A DNA stretch of 50,863 nucleotides, from NCBI GenBank assembly GCA_013334225.1, contig JAAXXY010000021.1:1-50863 (forward strand), given 5' to 3'. The translations under genes were made by a program, and so were the position numbers. The notes below the pieces were generated by a model. It had not been told where the DNA came from. It did not search any database and worked only from the letters and a program-made list of their open reading frames with translations. Below are positions 28,462-36,666 of the stretch, piece after piece. This stretch comes from Chlorobiaceae bacterium. GTDB taxonomy: Bacteria; Bacteroidota; Chlorobiia; Chlorobiales; Chlorobiaceae. Position 1 is the first letter of the stretch. Each line of letters opens with the position of its first letter.

Positions 28462-28553
28462 CTGAATTGAACTGTCAAGGTAAGAAAAAGTTGCGGTTTT
28501 ACAAACGGAAGTGATAATAATGCAAGGTTTTGTTTGTCCCCGAAGAGATTCTT

Positions 28554-29246
28554 TCACCCTGTTTGGTCATTGACCCTTTCGATGCAATCTTTCCTGATAT
28601 ATCGGGGGTTGTTGATTTTCGTCGATACTGGATACAGGTCGAGGATTCCGTCTTCGGGAGTGACAAGCAGCGACCTGTTATCCTGATTTGCGGATTCAAG
28701 CCAGGTTCTCCATGTATCGGGTTCGAGGATAACCGGCATTCTCTTATGGATGGCGCTCATTTCCCTGTTTGCGGTGGTTGTGATGATAGTGCAGGTGAGC
28801 AGCGTTTCACTGGCGTTTTCCGCAAGTGTCCAGGACTCCCATAATCCTGCAAACGCCATCGGCTCGTTGTCAGCCCTGTGGACATACCAGGGCAGCTTTT
28901 TCCCTCCGGGCGATTCTTTCCACTCATAGAAGCCGCTGGCGGGGACAAGACAATGGTTCCGGTTCAGCGCGTGCCGGAAATATGGTTTAACGGCTATGCT
29001 TTCCGCCCTGGCATTGATCGGGCGCACTTTCGGGAGGTGTTCAGACCAGTGCGGGACAAGCCCCCAGCTTGCATTTGCAAAAACATTGCTGTTGTTGTTG
29101 CCTTTCAGGATTGCAATCCGGCTTGCGGGAGCGATGTTGTAACCGGGAGTAAAGTGAAAATCCGCATCTTCTTCAAATGGAAGATCGAGCTGCCGGAGCT
29201 GCTCGATGAAATATTTCAGTTCGAAAAAACCGAACCTGCCGCACAT
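28554..29246 (-). CDS. yedK: SOS response-associated peptidase YedK/HMCES (abasic-site processing)
   Basis: This SRAP-domain protein forms a thiazolidine crosslink with abasic sites in single-stranded DNA through its N-terminal Cys2. Starting at the ATG at 29246 gives MCGRFGFF, the required Met-Cys-Gly-Arg-Phe N-terminus, which decides the start. An upstream in-frame ATG at 29360 would bury the catalytic Cys. Other family residues are NARAES (usually PARAET/NARSET), the glutamate in SGFYEWKE, and the histidine in SAIHKRMPVIL. Length is 230 residues, typical of the family. It is divergent from rmuC, another DNA-maintenance gene, with about 120 bp between the starts. Confidence 0.93.
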   Translation of the reverse strand: MCGRFGFFELKYFIEQLRQLDLPFEEDADFHFTPGYNIAPASRIAILKGNNNSNVFANASWGLVPHWSEHLPKVRPINARAESIAVKPYFRHALNRNHCLVPASGFYEWKESPGGKKLPWYVHRADNEPMAFAGLWESWTLAENASETLLTCTIITTTANREMSAIHKRMPVILEPDTWRTWLESANQDNRSLLVTPEDGILDLYPVSTKINNPRYIRKDCIERVNDQTG

Positions 29247-29368
29247 GGAAATGGAAGGTAAAAGATATAAAATCCAAATAGAGAGAGGAACCGCCATCCT
29301 TCTCGCTCTGCACGAAAGATGTTTGCAATACCTCTCGTTTGTTCTCTCAATATTCAACAACCTTTCCC

Positions 29369-30649
29369 ATGACAGAATTCCTTTTTTTTCTTGTGCTTGC
29401 CGTTCTGCTGGTTTTCATAGCCTATCGGGTCGTTCGCGATGCTCCCCTGAAAACTGAACTTGCAAGGTTGCGCTCGGACGAAGAGGATTTGCGGGTTGCC
29501 CTGCAGAAACAGGATTTCTTTGCAAGTGAGAACGAAGCGTTAAAGGTCCGGAACGCCGTGCTGGAAAATGAGCTTGAGAACGAACGGCGCAGGCACGTTC
29601 AGGGCGACGAGTTCCTGCGGGTCACGGAAGAACGTCTGAAAATCGAATTTGAAAACCTTTCCCGCCGAATTCTCGAAGAGCGGGGAAAATCACTTGGCGA
29701 GGAGAACCGGCAGCGCCTGGATGCTTTGCTTCTGCCCTTGCGGGACCAGCTCGATTCATTCCGCAGAAGGGTAGACGAGGTCCATAAAAACGATACTGAA
29801 CATTCCGCCCGACTGATTGAACAGGTTCGACAGCTTCAGGAAATGAGCGGACGGGTGAGTCATGAAGCGAACATGCTTGCCAGGGCAATCAAAGGGGATG
29901 CCAAAAAGCAGGGAGAGTGGGGTGAGCTGATTGTCGAGAGGATTTTTGAGGCATCCGGACTTGAAAAGGGACGCGAGTATTTTTCGCAGGAAACATACCG
30001 CTCGGAAGGCGGTCAACTGAAAAGGCCTGATTTCCTTGTTGTCCTCCCCGGAAACAAGGCTGTGATCGTCGATGCGAAAATATCCCTGACGGCCTATGAA
30101 CGCTACTGCAACGAAGATGATGACGCCAGGCGGCAGCAGGCGCTCAAAGAACATGTCCAGTCTGTCAGGCGGCACATCACTGCCATGCAGGAAAAGGATT
30201 ACAGCGAAATAGAAGGGAACAGGACGCTTGATTTCATCATTCTTTGCATACCCCTGGAGCCTGCATGGCAGATCGCCATGCAGGCCGATCCAGAGCTGCT
30301 TTATGAGCTCTCCGGTAAAAACGTAGTGCTCTGCGGTCCGTCCACCCTGATGATCACCCTGAAAGTCATCGCCCAGATCTGGCGCCGGGAAAATGAAAAC
30401 AGGAATGCGGAGCTTATTGCCGAGAAGGCAGGGAAAATCTATGACCAGGTGTTTCTTGTTTACGAAGCCCTGGACGAAGCGCGAAAGAAACTTTCAGGCC
30501 TGACCGATTCATTGGAGCTCGCATCGAAAAGGCTCAGGGAAGGGAAAGGCAATCTTGTCGGCCGGGTTGAGGAAATTAGAAAACTCGGCGCCAAGGTCAG
30601 CCGACAGATACCCGGGATCGTATCGGGAGAAAGCGAAGGAGGGAATTAG
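29369..30649 (+). CDS. rmuC: DNA recombination protein RmuC
   Basis: RmuC limits inversions at short inverted repeats and contains a nuclease-like fold. The 426-residue protein has an N-terminal membrane anchor (FLFFLVLAVLLVFIAYRVV, residues ~4-22), a long coiled coil (about 30-160), then the conserved domain: KKQGEWGELIVERIFEASGL, KRPDFLVVLPGNKAVIVDAKIS with its acidic/Lys nuclease-like motif, CNEDDDARRQQAL, LDFIILCIPLEPA and the ending segment IAQIWRRENENRNAELIA. I start at the ATG at 29369 (MTEFLFF) because the membrane segment then begins at the N-terminus. A strong terminator follows. Confidence 0.93.
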   Translation: MTEFLFFLVLAVLLVFIAYRVVRDAPLKTELARLRSDEEDLRVALQKQDFFASENEALKVRNAVLENELENERRRHVQGDEFLRVTEERLKIEFENLSRRILEERGKSLGEENRQRLDALLLPLRDQLDSFRRRVDEVHKNDTEHSARLIEQVRQLQEMSGRVSHEANMLARAIKGDAKKQGEWGELIVERIFEASGLEKGREYFSQETYRSEGGQLKRPDFLVVLPGNKAVIVDAKISLTAYERYCNEDDDARRQQALKEHVQSVRRHITAMQEKDYSEIEGNRTLDFIILCIPLEPAWQIAMQADPELLYELSGKNVVLCGPSTLMITLKVIAQIWRRENENRNAELIAEKAGKIYDQVFLVYEALDEARKKLSGLTDSLELASKRLREGKGNLVGRVEEIRKLGAKVSRQIPGIVSGESEGGN

Positions 30650-30693
30650 GCTGTTTGCTTTTACAGGTTGTGGGTTTGGCCCGAATAAACATA

Positions 30694-30738
30694 AAAGGGA
30701 AGCATCGATGGAGTGGGTTCGATGCTTCCCTTTGTTTT
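30694..30738. terminator. Bidirectional terminator between rmuC and sqr
   Basis: A 15-bp perfect stem (30694-30708 with 30719-30733) carries an AAAGGGAAGCATCGA arm and a 10-nt loop. T-rich sequence follows on both strands, so it serves the convergent rmuC and sulfide:quinone reductase genes. Confidence 0.92.
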
Positions 30739-30755
30739 AGCGCAAACCGTTGAGT

Positions 30756-31982
30756 TCAACCAACATGTTTGCCTGCCATGACCAGGGTCGGTGGTGCACC
30801 AAGGTGCCTGCCGGCCAGAAGAACGTTCCAGTAAAGCGGCTCGAAGCCAAGCTTTCCGTACCAGTTCATTTTCGTTTCGTGCAGCAGCGTGAATGGTCCG
30901 AGCTTCGGCATCGGGTACTTTCCGGGAAGCGGCTCGATCCTGTAGTTGAAGTCGATGAGGGAAGACGTGCCTTTGGAATAGACGATAAAGCAGGTCGAGT
31001 GGCCGTCGTAGATTTCTTCAGGCTTGACACCGTGGATTTCAGCCATGATGTTGAAAACCACGACGTCAGCTTCATAGTGGGCAACGGAACCGGCTTTGGA
31101 CGTCGGAACATTCGTTGCGTCGCCGATCACATAAATCCGTTCATGCTTGAGGGCTTTCAGGGTGTTGTGGTGTGTGGGTACGTAACCGATCCCGTCATCG
31201 ATGCCGGAATCGCTGATAACCTTGTCGCCGATGGTTGTCGGAACGATAACCAGCAGGTCGTAGTTGACCTTGTCGCCCTGTACGGATTCAATGTACTTTT
31301 CCTTGCCGTTGACCATATTCAGCTCGAAGCTTGTTCTGATCTTGACATTTTTCTCTTTTGCCGATTCGGTGAACACGGCTGAAGCTTTCGGTTTGGTGAA
31401 CGCGCCGGGAAGAGGTGTCACATATTCAATTTCGCATTTGTTCCTGATGCCGCGGCTTTTCAGGTACCAGTCGGCAAGGAAGACGAATTCGATAGGTGCT
31501 ACCGGACATTTGAACGGAAGTTCGGCAACATTCATGACGATTTTTCCGCCGTCGAATTCCTTGAGTTTCTTGCGAAGCTGTTCTGCCGCATCGAGGTAAT
31601 AGAAAGAAAATGCAGTCTTGTTCCACGTATCCAGAAGGCCGTCGTTTTCTTCCGGAGCGATTCGGCAGCCGGTGCTGATGACGAGGAAGTCGTAGCTGAA
31701 TGTATGGTTCTTGGTTGTGACCTGCTGTTTTTCAGGATCGATGCGGGTGATTTCATCGATAACGAAATTGATGCCGGGAATGATGTACTTTTTTCTCGAC
31801 TTCACCAGTTTTTTCGTGCTTGTAAGGCCGAAAGGCACGAAAAGAAGGCCGGGCTGGTAAAGATGGTCGTCATCACGGTCGATAATCGTGATTTCCCAGT
31901 CTGAAGGCAGGTGCCTTCTGAGGTTGTTCGCGACAATCGTGCCACCAGTTCCTGCTCCTAAAACAACGATTTTTTTTGACAT
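30756..31982 (-). CDS. sqr: Sulfide:quinone oxidoreductase (SQR family)
   Basis: A 408-residue peripheral membrane flavoprotein that oxidises sulfide and reduces the quinone pool. The FAD dinucleotide loop VVLGAGTGGTIVANNL is at the start. The redox cysteines fit the SQR pattern: Cys106 (STGCRIAPEE), Cys159 (PFKCPVAPIEF) and Cys331 (HSTCFIVYS). The second FAD motif is YVIGDATNVPTSKAGSVAHYEA. A C-terminal amphipathic segment (LLHETKMNWYGKLGF) can dock to the membrane. Green sulfur bacteria carry several SQR types, and I do not assign the type. A GGAGG ribosome site precedes the ATG at 31982, and a palindrome lies 42 nt upstream. Confidence 0.92.
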   Translation of the reverse strand: MSKKIVVLGAGTGGTIVANNLRRHLPSDWEITIIDRDDDHLYQPGLLFVPFGLTSTKKLVKSRKKYIIPGINFVIDEITRIDPEKQQVTTKNHTFSYDFLVISTGCRIAPEENDGLLDTWNKTAFSFYYLDAAEQLRKKLKEFDGGKIVMNVAELPFKCPVAPIEFVFLADWYLKSRGIRNKCEIEYVTPLPGAFTKPKASAVFTESAKEKNVKIRTSFELNMVNGKEKYIESVQGDKVNYDLLVIVPTTIGDKVISDSGIDDGIGYVPTHHNTLKALKHERIYVIGDATNVPTSKAGSVAHYEADVVVFNIMAEIHGVKPEEIYDGHSTCFIVYSKGTSSLIDFNYRIEPLPGKYPMPKLGPFTLLHETKMNWYGKLGFEPLYWNVLLAGRHLGAPPTLVMAGKHVG

Positions 31983-32603
31983 AGAAACGGCCTCCATTTA
32001 ACATTAATGTATTAAAATATAATAGCTTATCGATAAGCTGCGCGGAAAGGCCGGAACTTGCGGGTGAAGCTGCCGGTTTTCCGTTCCGATGTCCTGAAAG
32101 ACACCGATAATGAAATCAAGGGAAGAATACTTTTCCCGTCAGATACAGGCTGACTTGTCAAATCTTCCGGGAAATAATGCGCCTTTTCCTGATAAATCAA
32201 CTCGAAAAGATCACGCTCGGAGAAAACATGGATTTAAGGCGAAGGAGAGCACGGATTTCAAGGTTTAATAAAGCAAAATGGTTCGAATCACAACCATCCG
32301 GGTTGTATGGAAACTTTTACTGGAAAATAACCCGGAAGCAACTTTTGTATTCCTTTATGCCTGTATTCCTTTTCAGTACTCAAGTTATATAATAAAAGAC
32401 TTAAATGCAAAAAATTACATTACAGGGTTCTTTGAAAATCTGAACTGCAAATCAGGGCGTTTTTAGCTGAAATCCGGTATCATCAAGAATTTTCGGACCC
32501 GTGTATACAAACGAGGCCAGACAATGCCGGTCATTACCCTTGCGGAATGGCGAAAGATATGCCATCACTTTCTCAGATTTCCGCTTTTCTATAAATTCAT
32601 AAC
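31983..32603. other. Intergenic region, 621 bp, between divergent sqr and a transporter gene
   Basis: Apart from the palindrome at 32024-32039 and AT-rich promoter-like sequence near sqr, I see no gene. The short open frame at 32177-32392 has a basic, low-quality composition and no ribosome site, so I do not count it. A second AT-rich patch lies around 32390-32430. Confidence 0.5.
32024..32039. promoter_or_regulatory. Perfect 16-bp palindrome upstream of sqr, candidate operator
   Basis: AGCTTATCGATAAGCT is a perfect palindrome 42 nt upstream of the sqr start codon. The sequence between it and the gene is AT-rich (around 32001-32023, with TATTATATTTTAATACAT on the sqr strand), which fits a -10 region. 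The palindrome would then overlap or abut the -35 region, the classic place for a repressor site. Confidence 0.45.
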
Positions 32604-34277
32604 ATGAAGAAAACAAGGGTAAAAAAACGGAAAAGATACGCCGGATTTCATCTCATGAAAAGCCTGGCAACAAAGCTGATCATCCGATATTTCCTGCTGG
32701 CAGGAGCCTCTTTGCTTCTTCTGTTATCCTCGCTGCATGTCCGGGGAGTAATGAATTTTCCGGGAAATATGACGGTGCAAGGGAATGCGATAGCAGCAGA
32801 ACGCGAACATCAGGGCAAATACAGGACACTCGATGATCTGAAGAAAAAAAGGTTTGCCATATTTACCGGGACAGTCTATGACGGCTATGTTACAAGGACC
32901 TTTCCGGAAGCACAGGTCCTGAGATTCGAATCGACCCCGGACATGATCCTGGCCCTGAAAAGCGGAAAAGCCGATGTCATGCTGATAGACCTGGTGACCG
33001 CAGAAATTATCATGAAGCAGAATACCCAGCTTGGAATTCTTGAAAAAGATTTTTTCGATACTGACGCCGGAATAGGGTTCAGCAAAAATGAGCCGGGACT
33101 GCGGGCCCGCTTCAACGACTATCTTGCTAAAATCCGCTCGAACGGAACATATGATGAAATCTACAGGCGGTGGTTTGTGGAGAATCCGGACATGGTTAAA
33201 ATGCCGGACATTCCCGCAAGCACTTCAAGCCTGAGGTATATCATGGGGGTAGCTGTCGATGATCTGCCTTTTATCGCATTCATCAATGGTCGGTATGTCG
33301 GTTTCGATATCGAGATCATGAAACGGTTCGCGCTGGATCAGAATATCAGGATAGATATCATGACTATGGAATTTTCCGCATTAGTTCCCGCGCTTGCATC
33401 CGGAAAAGTATCAATCATTACCGATGGTATAGCCATTACCGAAGAACGCAGTAAACTTGTCGATTTTTCAAATCCTTACGTTGTTTCGAAGACAGCCGCT
33501 GTCGTGCTTAAATCGAAAATGGCCGCATATGCAGGGAAAGTTCCCGAGAGCGTTACCGGTTCAGGCGCAGGCGTGGAGGGATTTATAGCAAGTACAACTG
33601 ACAGCTTCTATCGAAACATCATTCTTGAAGATCGCTGGAAAATCATCCTGGGCGGGTTGAGGGTAACCGTCATCATATCCGCTTTTTCAGCATTCCTCGG
33701 AACATTGCTCGGCGCTGTAATCTGTACGATGAGAATGTCCGGATTTTCATTGCTGAACATTCCGGCGAAGATTTTCATCGTCATCATGCGCGGCATGCCT
33801 GTACTCATCGTGCTTATGCTGATTTATTATGTCGTGTTCGCATCGATCGATATCGATCCCGTCATTGTCTCCGTCATCGCGTTCGGACTGAATTTTGCCG
33901 CTTATGTTGCGGAAATATTCAGGGCGGGAATACAGAGTATCGACAAGGGGCAGTCTGAAGCCGGGATTTCCATTGGTTTCAGCAGTTTCAAGACCTTTCT
34001 TTTCATCACTATTCCCCAGACAGTTCAAAGGATACTGCCGGTCTACAAAGGTGAATTCATCTCCCTTGTAAAAATGACCTCGATAGTGGGTTACATTGCT
34101 GTTCAGGACCTTGCGAAAGTCAGCGACATCATCAGGAGTCGTACCTTCGACGCTTTTTTCCCTCTGGTGATGGTAGCCTTACTGTATTTTGTAATTTCAT
34201 GGATGCTGCTTTTCGCCATCGAATATCTCGAACATAAAACAGATCCTAAATACAAAAGAAAACGTGCGCTTCCCTGA
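32604..34277 (+). CDS. Polar amino acid ABC transporter, substrate-binding/permease fusion, 557 aa
   Basis: After a basic N-terminus and a signal/anchor segment (~25-45), residues ~75-195 look like lobe 2 of a family 3 solute-binding protein (FAIFTGTVYDGYV, ALKSGKADVMLID, then NGTYDEIYRRWF). Residues ~210-305 look like lobe 1 (YIMGVAVDDLPFIAFINGRYVGFDIEIMKRF, then ITEERSKLVDFSNPY). So the lobes are in swapped order. Residues ~340-545 form the HisM/GlnP-type permease, with EAGISIGFSSFKTFLFITIP as the EAA loop that contacts the ATPase. This swapped arrangement is known from other bacteria, as far as I recall. No ATPase gene is adjacent. The ATPase at 46285 is a candidate partner. The start could also be the ATG 51 nt further in. 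Confidence 0.85.
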   Translation: MKKTRVKKRKRYAGFHLMKSLATKLIIRYFLLAGASLLLLLSSLHVRGVMNFPGNMTVQGNAIAAEREHQGKYRTLDDLKKKRFAIFTGTVYDGYVTRTFPEAQVLRFESTPDMILALKSGKADVMLIDLVTAEIIMKQNTQLGILEKDFFDTDAGIGFSKNEPGLRARFNDYLAKIRSNGTYDEIYRRWFVENPDMVKMPDIPASTSSLRYIMGVAVDDLPFIAFINGRYVGFDIEIMKRFALDQNIRIDIMTMEFSALVPALASGKVSIITDGIAITEERSKLVDFSNPYVVSKTAAVVLKSKMAAYAGKVPESVTGSGAGVEGFIASTTDSFYRNIILEDRWKIILGGLRVTVIISAFSAFLGTLLGAVICTMRMSGFSLLNIPAKIFIVIMRGMPVLIVLMLIYYVVFASIDIDPVIVSVIAFGLNFAAYVAEIFRAGIQSIDKGQSEAGISIGFSSFKTFLFITIPQTVQRILPVYKGEFISLVKMTSIVGYIAVQDLAKVSDIIRSRTFDAFFPLVMVALLYFVISWMLLFAIEYLEHKTDPKYKRKRALP

Positions 34278-34592
34278 GTGGCTGGTTTGAGAAAGTGCCT
34301 GAACGGCTGCCTTGAAATCCGAAATATTGAGTTAGATCAAATTCTTCCTGAATACTGAACATACCTCCACAGAAACCTGCCTTCAAATACACATTAATCA
34401 CAATATTTTTTGCTGATGCATTGATACGGAACGATATTGCTTCGATTATATATGCACATGCAGGATGGTATTATTTACCGGGAATGCGTTTTTAAGCATT
34501 TTTCAGAATAATGGAAATAATAAACCTGATCTTGTTATGACGTCCTTCAATTGGATAAAAACGTGTTAACAGGTTCAATAACCGGTTCAACC

Positions 34593-34976
34593 ATGAAAGG
34601 AACAACGGACATAGGAATGGATATTGTCAATGTTGACAGAATAAGAAAATCAATCGAGCGATATGGCGACAAGTTTCTGGGAAAAATCCTTACCGAGAGA
34701 GAAATAGAACTCTGCCGCCGGAAAGCCGATATGCTGCAGAGTGTCGCATCGAGATTCGCAGCTAAGGAAGCGATATCGAAAGCCCTTGGATGCGGTATCT
34801 GCAGGGATTTTACATGGCACAGCGTGGAAATCCTCAATGACAGTGCAGGAAAGCCGTTTGCGAACCTTGCGGGACCTTTGCCGAAATATCCGGATGTTGC
34901 AATAAAAATATCGTTGTCCCATGACAGGCAATACGCTGCCGCTGTTGCACTTGTTTTATATCAGGGAATATTTTAA
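34593..34976 (+). CDS. acpS: Holo-[acyl-carrier-protein] synthase
   Basis: AcpS transfers the 4'-phosphopantetheine arm of CoA onto the conserved serine of ACP. The 127-residue protein shows the two family motifs: IGMDIVNVDRI with the metal-binding Asp near the N-terminus, and SRFAAKEAISKAL with its Lys-Glu pair. The ending KISLSHDRQYAAAVALV is also typical. I start at the ATG at 34593 (MKGTT). An in-frame TTG at 34551 would add 14 residues. It lies 200 bp ahead of the lipid/polyketide cluster and may be its dedicated activator, or the cell's general AcpS. The cluster ACP at 36370 is a natural substrate. Confidence 0.92.
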   Translation: MKGTTDIGMDIVNVDRIRKSIERYGDKFLGKILTEREIELCRRKADMLQSVASRFAAKEAISKALGCGICRDFTWHSVEILNDSAGKPFANLAGPLPKYPDVAIKISLSHDRQYAAAVALVLYQGIF

Positions 34977-35177
34977 AGAACTTGTATTCGATGAATTACG
35001 TAATAAATTCAGCGCACAGCGGATTTATACCTTCTTTTCTGGAATATGTCTGTTTTTCAATTTAAACCATCTATATATAGCGACGAATTCGTACATTAAT
35101 ACCCTCATTTGAATTTCTTTTGACGGTTATTGTGGGTTAAAGACCAGTCACGGATCTTTAATTTTTTTTCCAATCAT

Positions 35178-35627
35178 ATGAGATGGTTGTTAATAGACAA
35201 AGTTCTTGAAATGGAGCCTGGAAAGAGAGCGGTCGGCATCAGGTGTTTTTCCCGTTCTGAACTTTTCTTTATGGATCATTTTCCAGCCTATCCAATTGTT
35301 CCCGGAGTTCTTCAGATAGAGATGATTGCTCAGCTTGGCGGCAAATGCATTGTTGCTGCGCAAAATGGCGTCAGCCCCGTGCTGACCGCTGTAAATAACG
35401 CAAAATTCCGTAAAGAAATATTCCCCGGCGACACGGCGATCATCCAGATAGATGTTTCAATGCGCAAATCCTACAGTACTGCAAAAGGATGGGTCGAAGT
35501 AGAGGGAACTCATGTTTCCTCAGCAGAGCTTATGTTCGGCCATATAACAAAATCAGAGGAAAAAAGGCGTAAGGATGAATACGCCAAATCATTTTCGGCA
35601 GATATAACAACTCTTTATGGCATATGA
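35178..35627 (+). CDS. FabZ-like 3-hydroxyacyl-ACP dehydratase (hotdog fold)
   Basis: A 149-residue single-hotdog dehydratase that would remove water from the 3-hydroxyacyl-ACP intermediate. The FabZ active-site stretch reads MDHFPAYPIVPGVLQIEMIAQLGG, with the catalytic His in DHFP and the Glu in QIEMIAQ. The start MRWLLIDKVLEMEPGKRAVGI is the normal FabZ beginning (RYPFLLIDRVLE type). I therefore choose the ATG at 35178 over a TTG at 35130. Its stop overlaps the ATG of the next gene (ATGA), so translation is coupled. It opens the type II fatty-acid-like operon. Confidence 0.85.
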   Translation: MRWLLIDKVLEMEPGKRAVGIRCFSRSELFFMDHFPAYPIVPGVLQIEMIAQLGGKCIVAAQNGVSPVLTAVNNAKFRKEIFPGDTAIIQIDVSMRKSYSTAKGWVEVEGTHVSSAELMFGHITKSEEKRRKDEYAKSFSADITTLYGI

Positions 35628-36376
35628 GCCACGTTCTCGGCAGTCATGTTTTAATCCCCGGTAACGATAGTCCGGTTCAGCCATTCATAAGCCCGTATTA
35701 CAAAGAGTCTCTTTCCGTCCCAAGAACGAGAGCTCTTAAGATAGAGAACATGATTGAATCACTTCCCGATAAAAGGGCTTTTCGCTCCATGAGCAGAGCA
35801 GGGACCCTGTTATCACTTGCCTGTCTTGAACTTCAGTCTCAAGTCAAATCATTTCTGGATGTTTCACCATTTTCCGTTGGCATTTATTGTGCTATTGAAA
35901 ATGGCCCGGTCGATCTGAAAACAGCGATGCATATGCTTGATGTTCCAGATGGAGAATTTGCCGATCAATACAGAAAAGCGCACAATCCAAAAATGTTTCT
36001 GATGCAATTGCCGAACCTTGCTGCTGCGCAAATGGGTATATTCCTGGGAATCATGGGCCCGATGAATGTCTTCAACAGTTCTGGATTTGGCAGTATTCAC
36101 GCACTTGAACAGGCGGAAATGGATTTGAATTCCGGTCGAGTTTCCGCGGCACTTGTCTGCAGCGCCTTCAGTTTCGAAAATCCGCTGGTAGTTGAGCGAA
36201 TACGAAGGCAAAAACTGAATAACAGGATTTTATGCGAATGTGCAGCTTCAATACTGTTGACAGCTGACGGCAATACAACAGACTGGAGCAGAGCGGATTT
36301 CGACATTACAGATTCCTATTACGGCATAAGCCATCAGCTTATCGTTCAAATTACCAAAAAGGAGGATATATGTTGA
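35624..36376 (+). CDS. Truncated ketosynthase-like protein without the active-site Cys (chain-length-factor-like)
   Basis: The 250-residue protein resembles the N-terminal 60 per cent of a condensing enzyme. FRSMSRAGTLLSLACLEL, LPNLAAAQMGIFLGIMGPMNVFNSS and HALEQAEMDLNSGRVSAALVCSAF correspond to the ketosynthase region around the nucleophile. Aligned by eye, the catalytic Cys position is Gly154 (NSSGFGS), and the two catalytic histidines of the C-terminal half are absent because the protein ends early. It therefore cannot condense on its own and may pair with the intact ketosynthase at 36663, as a chain-length factor does. ATGA overlaps the previous stop, and the next gene begins before this one ends. 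Confidence 0.7.
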   Translation: MSHVLGSHVLIPGNDSPVQPFISPYYKESLSVPRTRALKIENMIESLPDKRAFRSMSRAGTLLSLACLELQSQVKSFLDVSPFSVGIYCAIENGPVDLKTAMHMLDVPDGEFADQYRKAHNPKMFLMQLPNLAAAQMGIFLGIMGPMNVFNSSGFGSIHALEQAEMDLNSGRVSAALVCSAFSFENPLVVERIRRQKLNNRILCECAASILLTADGNTTDWSRADFDITDSYYGISHQLIVQITKKEDIC

Positions 36377-36666
36377 CCGAGCAGGAGTTGTTTGAAAAAG
36401 TAGCAGAAGCTGTCCGGACAGTTCTGAATACTTCTGAGGATGAAATTAGCCGGAAAAGCATGTTCAAAGCAGACCTGAAAGCAGAAAGTATCGATTACCT
36501 CGATATCAGTTACGAGATTGAACAACGAACTGGCATTGAGCTGGATTTCACTGAAGCGCTCGAGTATCTCACGGATAAAAAAGGTGAGGATGTAACTGAT
36601 ATTTCCCTTCAGGATATTATTGATTTCATTATGTTTGCTGCACGTAAAAAAGAAGACGGAAAGTGA
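36370..36666 (+). CDS. Acyl carrier protein, 98 aa
   Basis: A 98-residue acidic helical carrier protein. The phosphopantetheine site is the serine in LKAESIDYLDISYEIEQRTG (about residue 40), where the standard DSL is ESI. The three-helix pattern and the acidic helix II match the ACP family. A strong AAGGAGGA ribosome site lies 6 nt before the ATG, inside the end of the preceding gene, which suggests it is made in large amounts. Its stop overlaps the GTG start of the ketosynthase gene. It presumably carries the growing chain for the dedicated synthase and is activated by AcpS. Confidence 0.9.
   Translation: MLTEQELFEKVAEAVRTVLNTSEDEISRKSMFKADLKAESIDYLDISYEIEQRTGIELDFTEALEYLTDKKGEDVTDISLQDIIDFIMFAARKKEDGK

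Noticed and set aside
30750..31382. 210-codon plus-strand frame antisense to sqr
   Set aside because: The sqr strand has all FAD motifs and redox cysteines. This frame has no recognisable content.
32177..32392. Small plus-strand frame between sqr and the transporter gene
   Set aside because: Low-complexity basic sequence without ribosome site or familiar motif, probably chance.
34990..35015. TGAATT...AATTCA inverted repeat upstream of the dehydratase gene
   Set aside because: Six-base AT-rich arms with an 8-nt spacer are easily expected by chance in this AT-rich gap.
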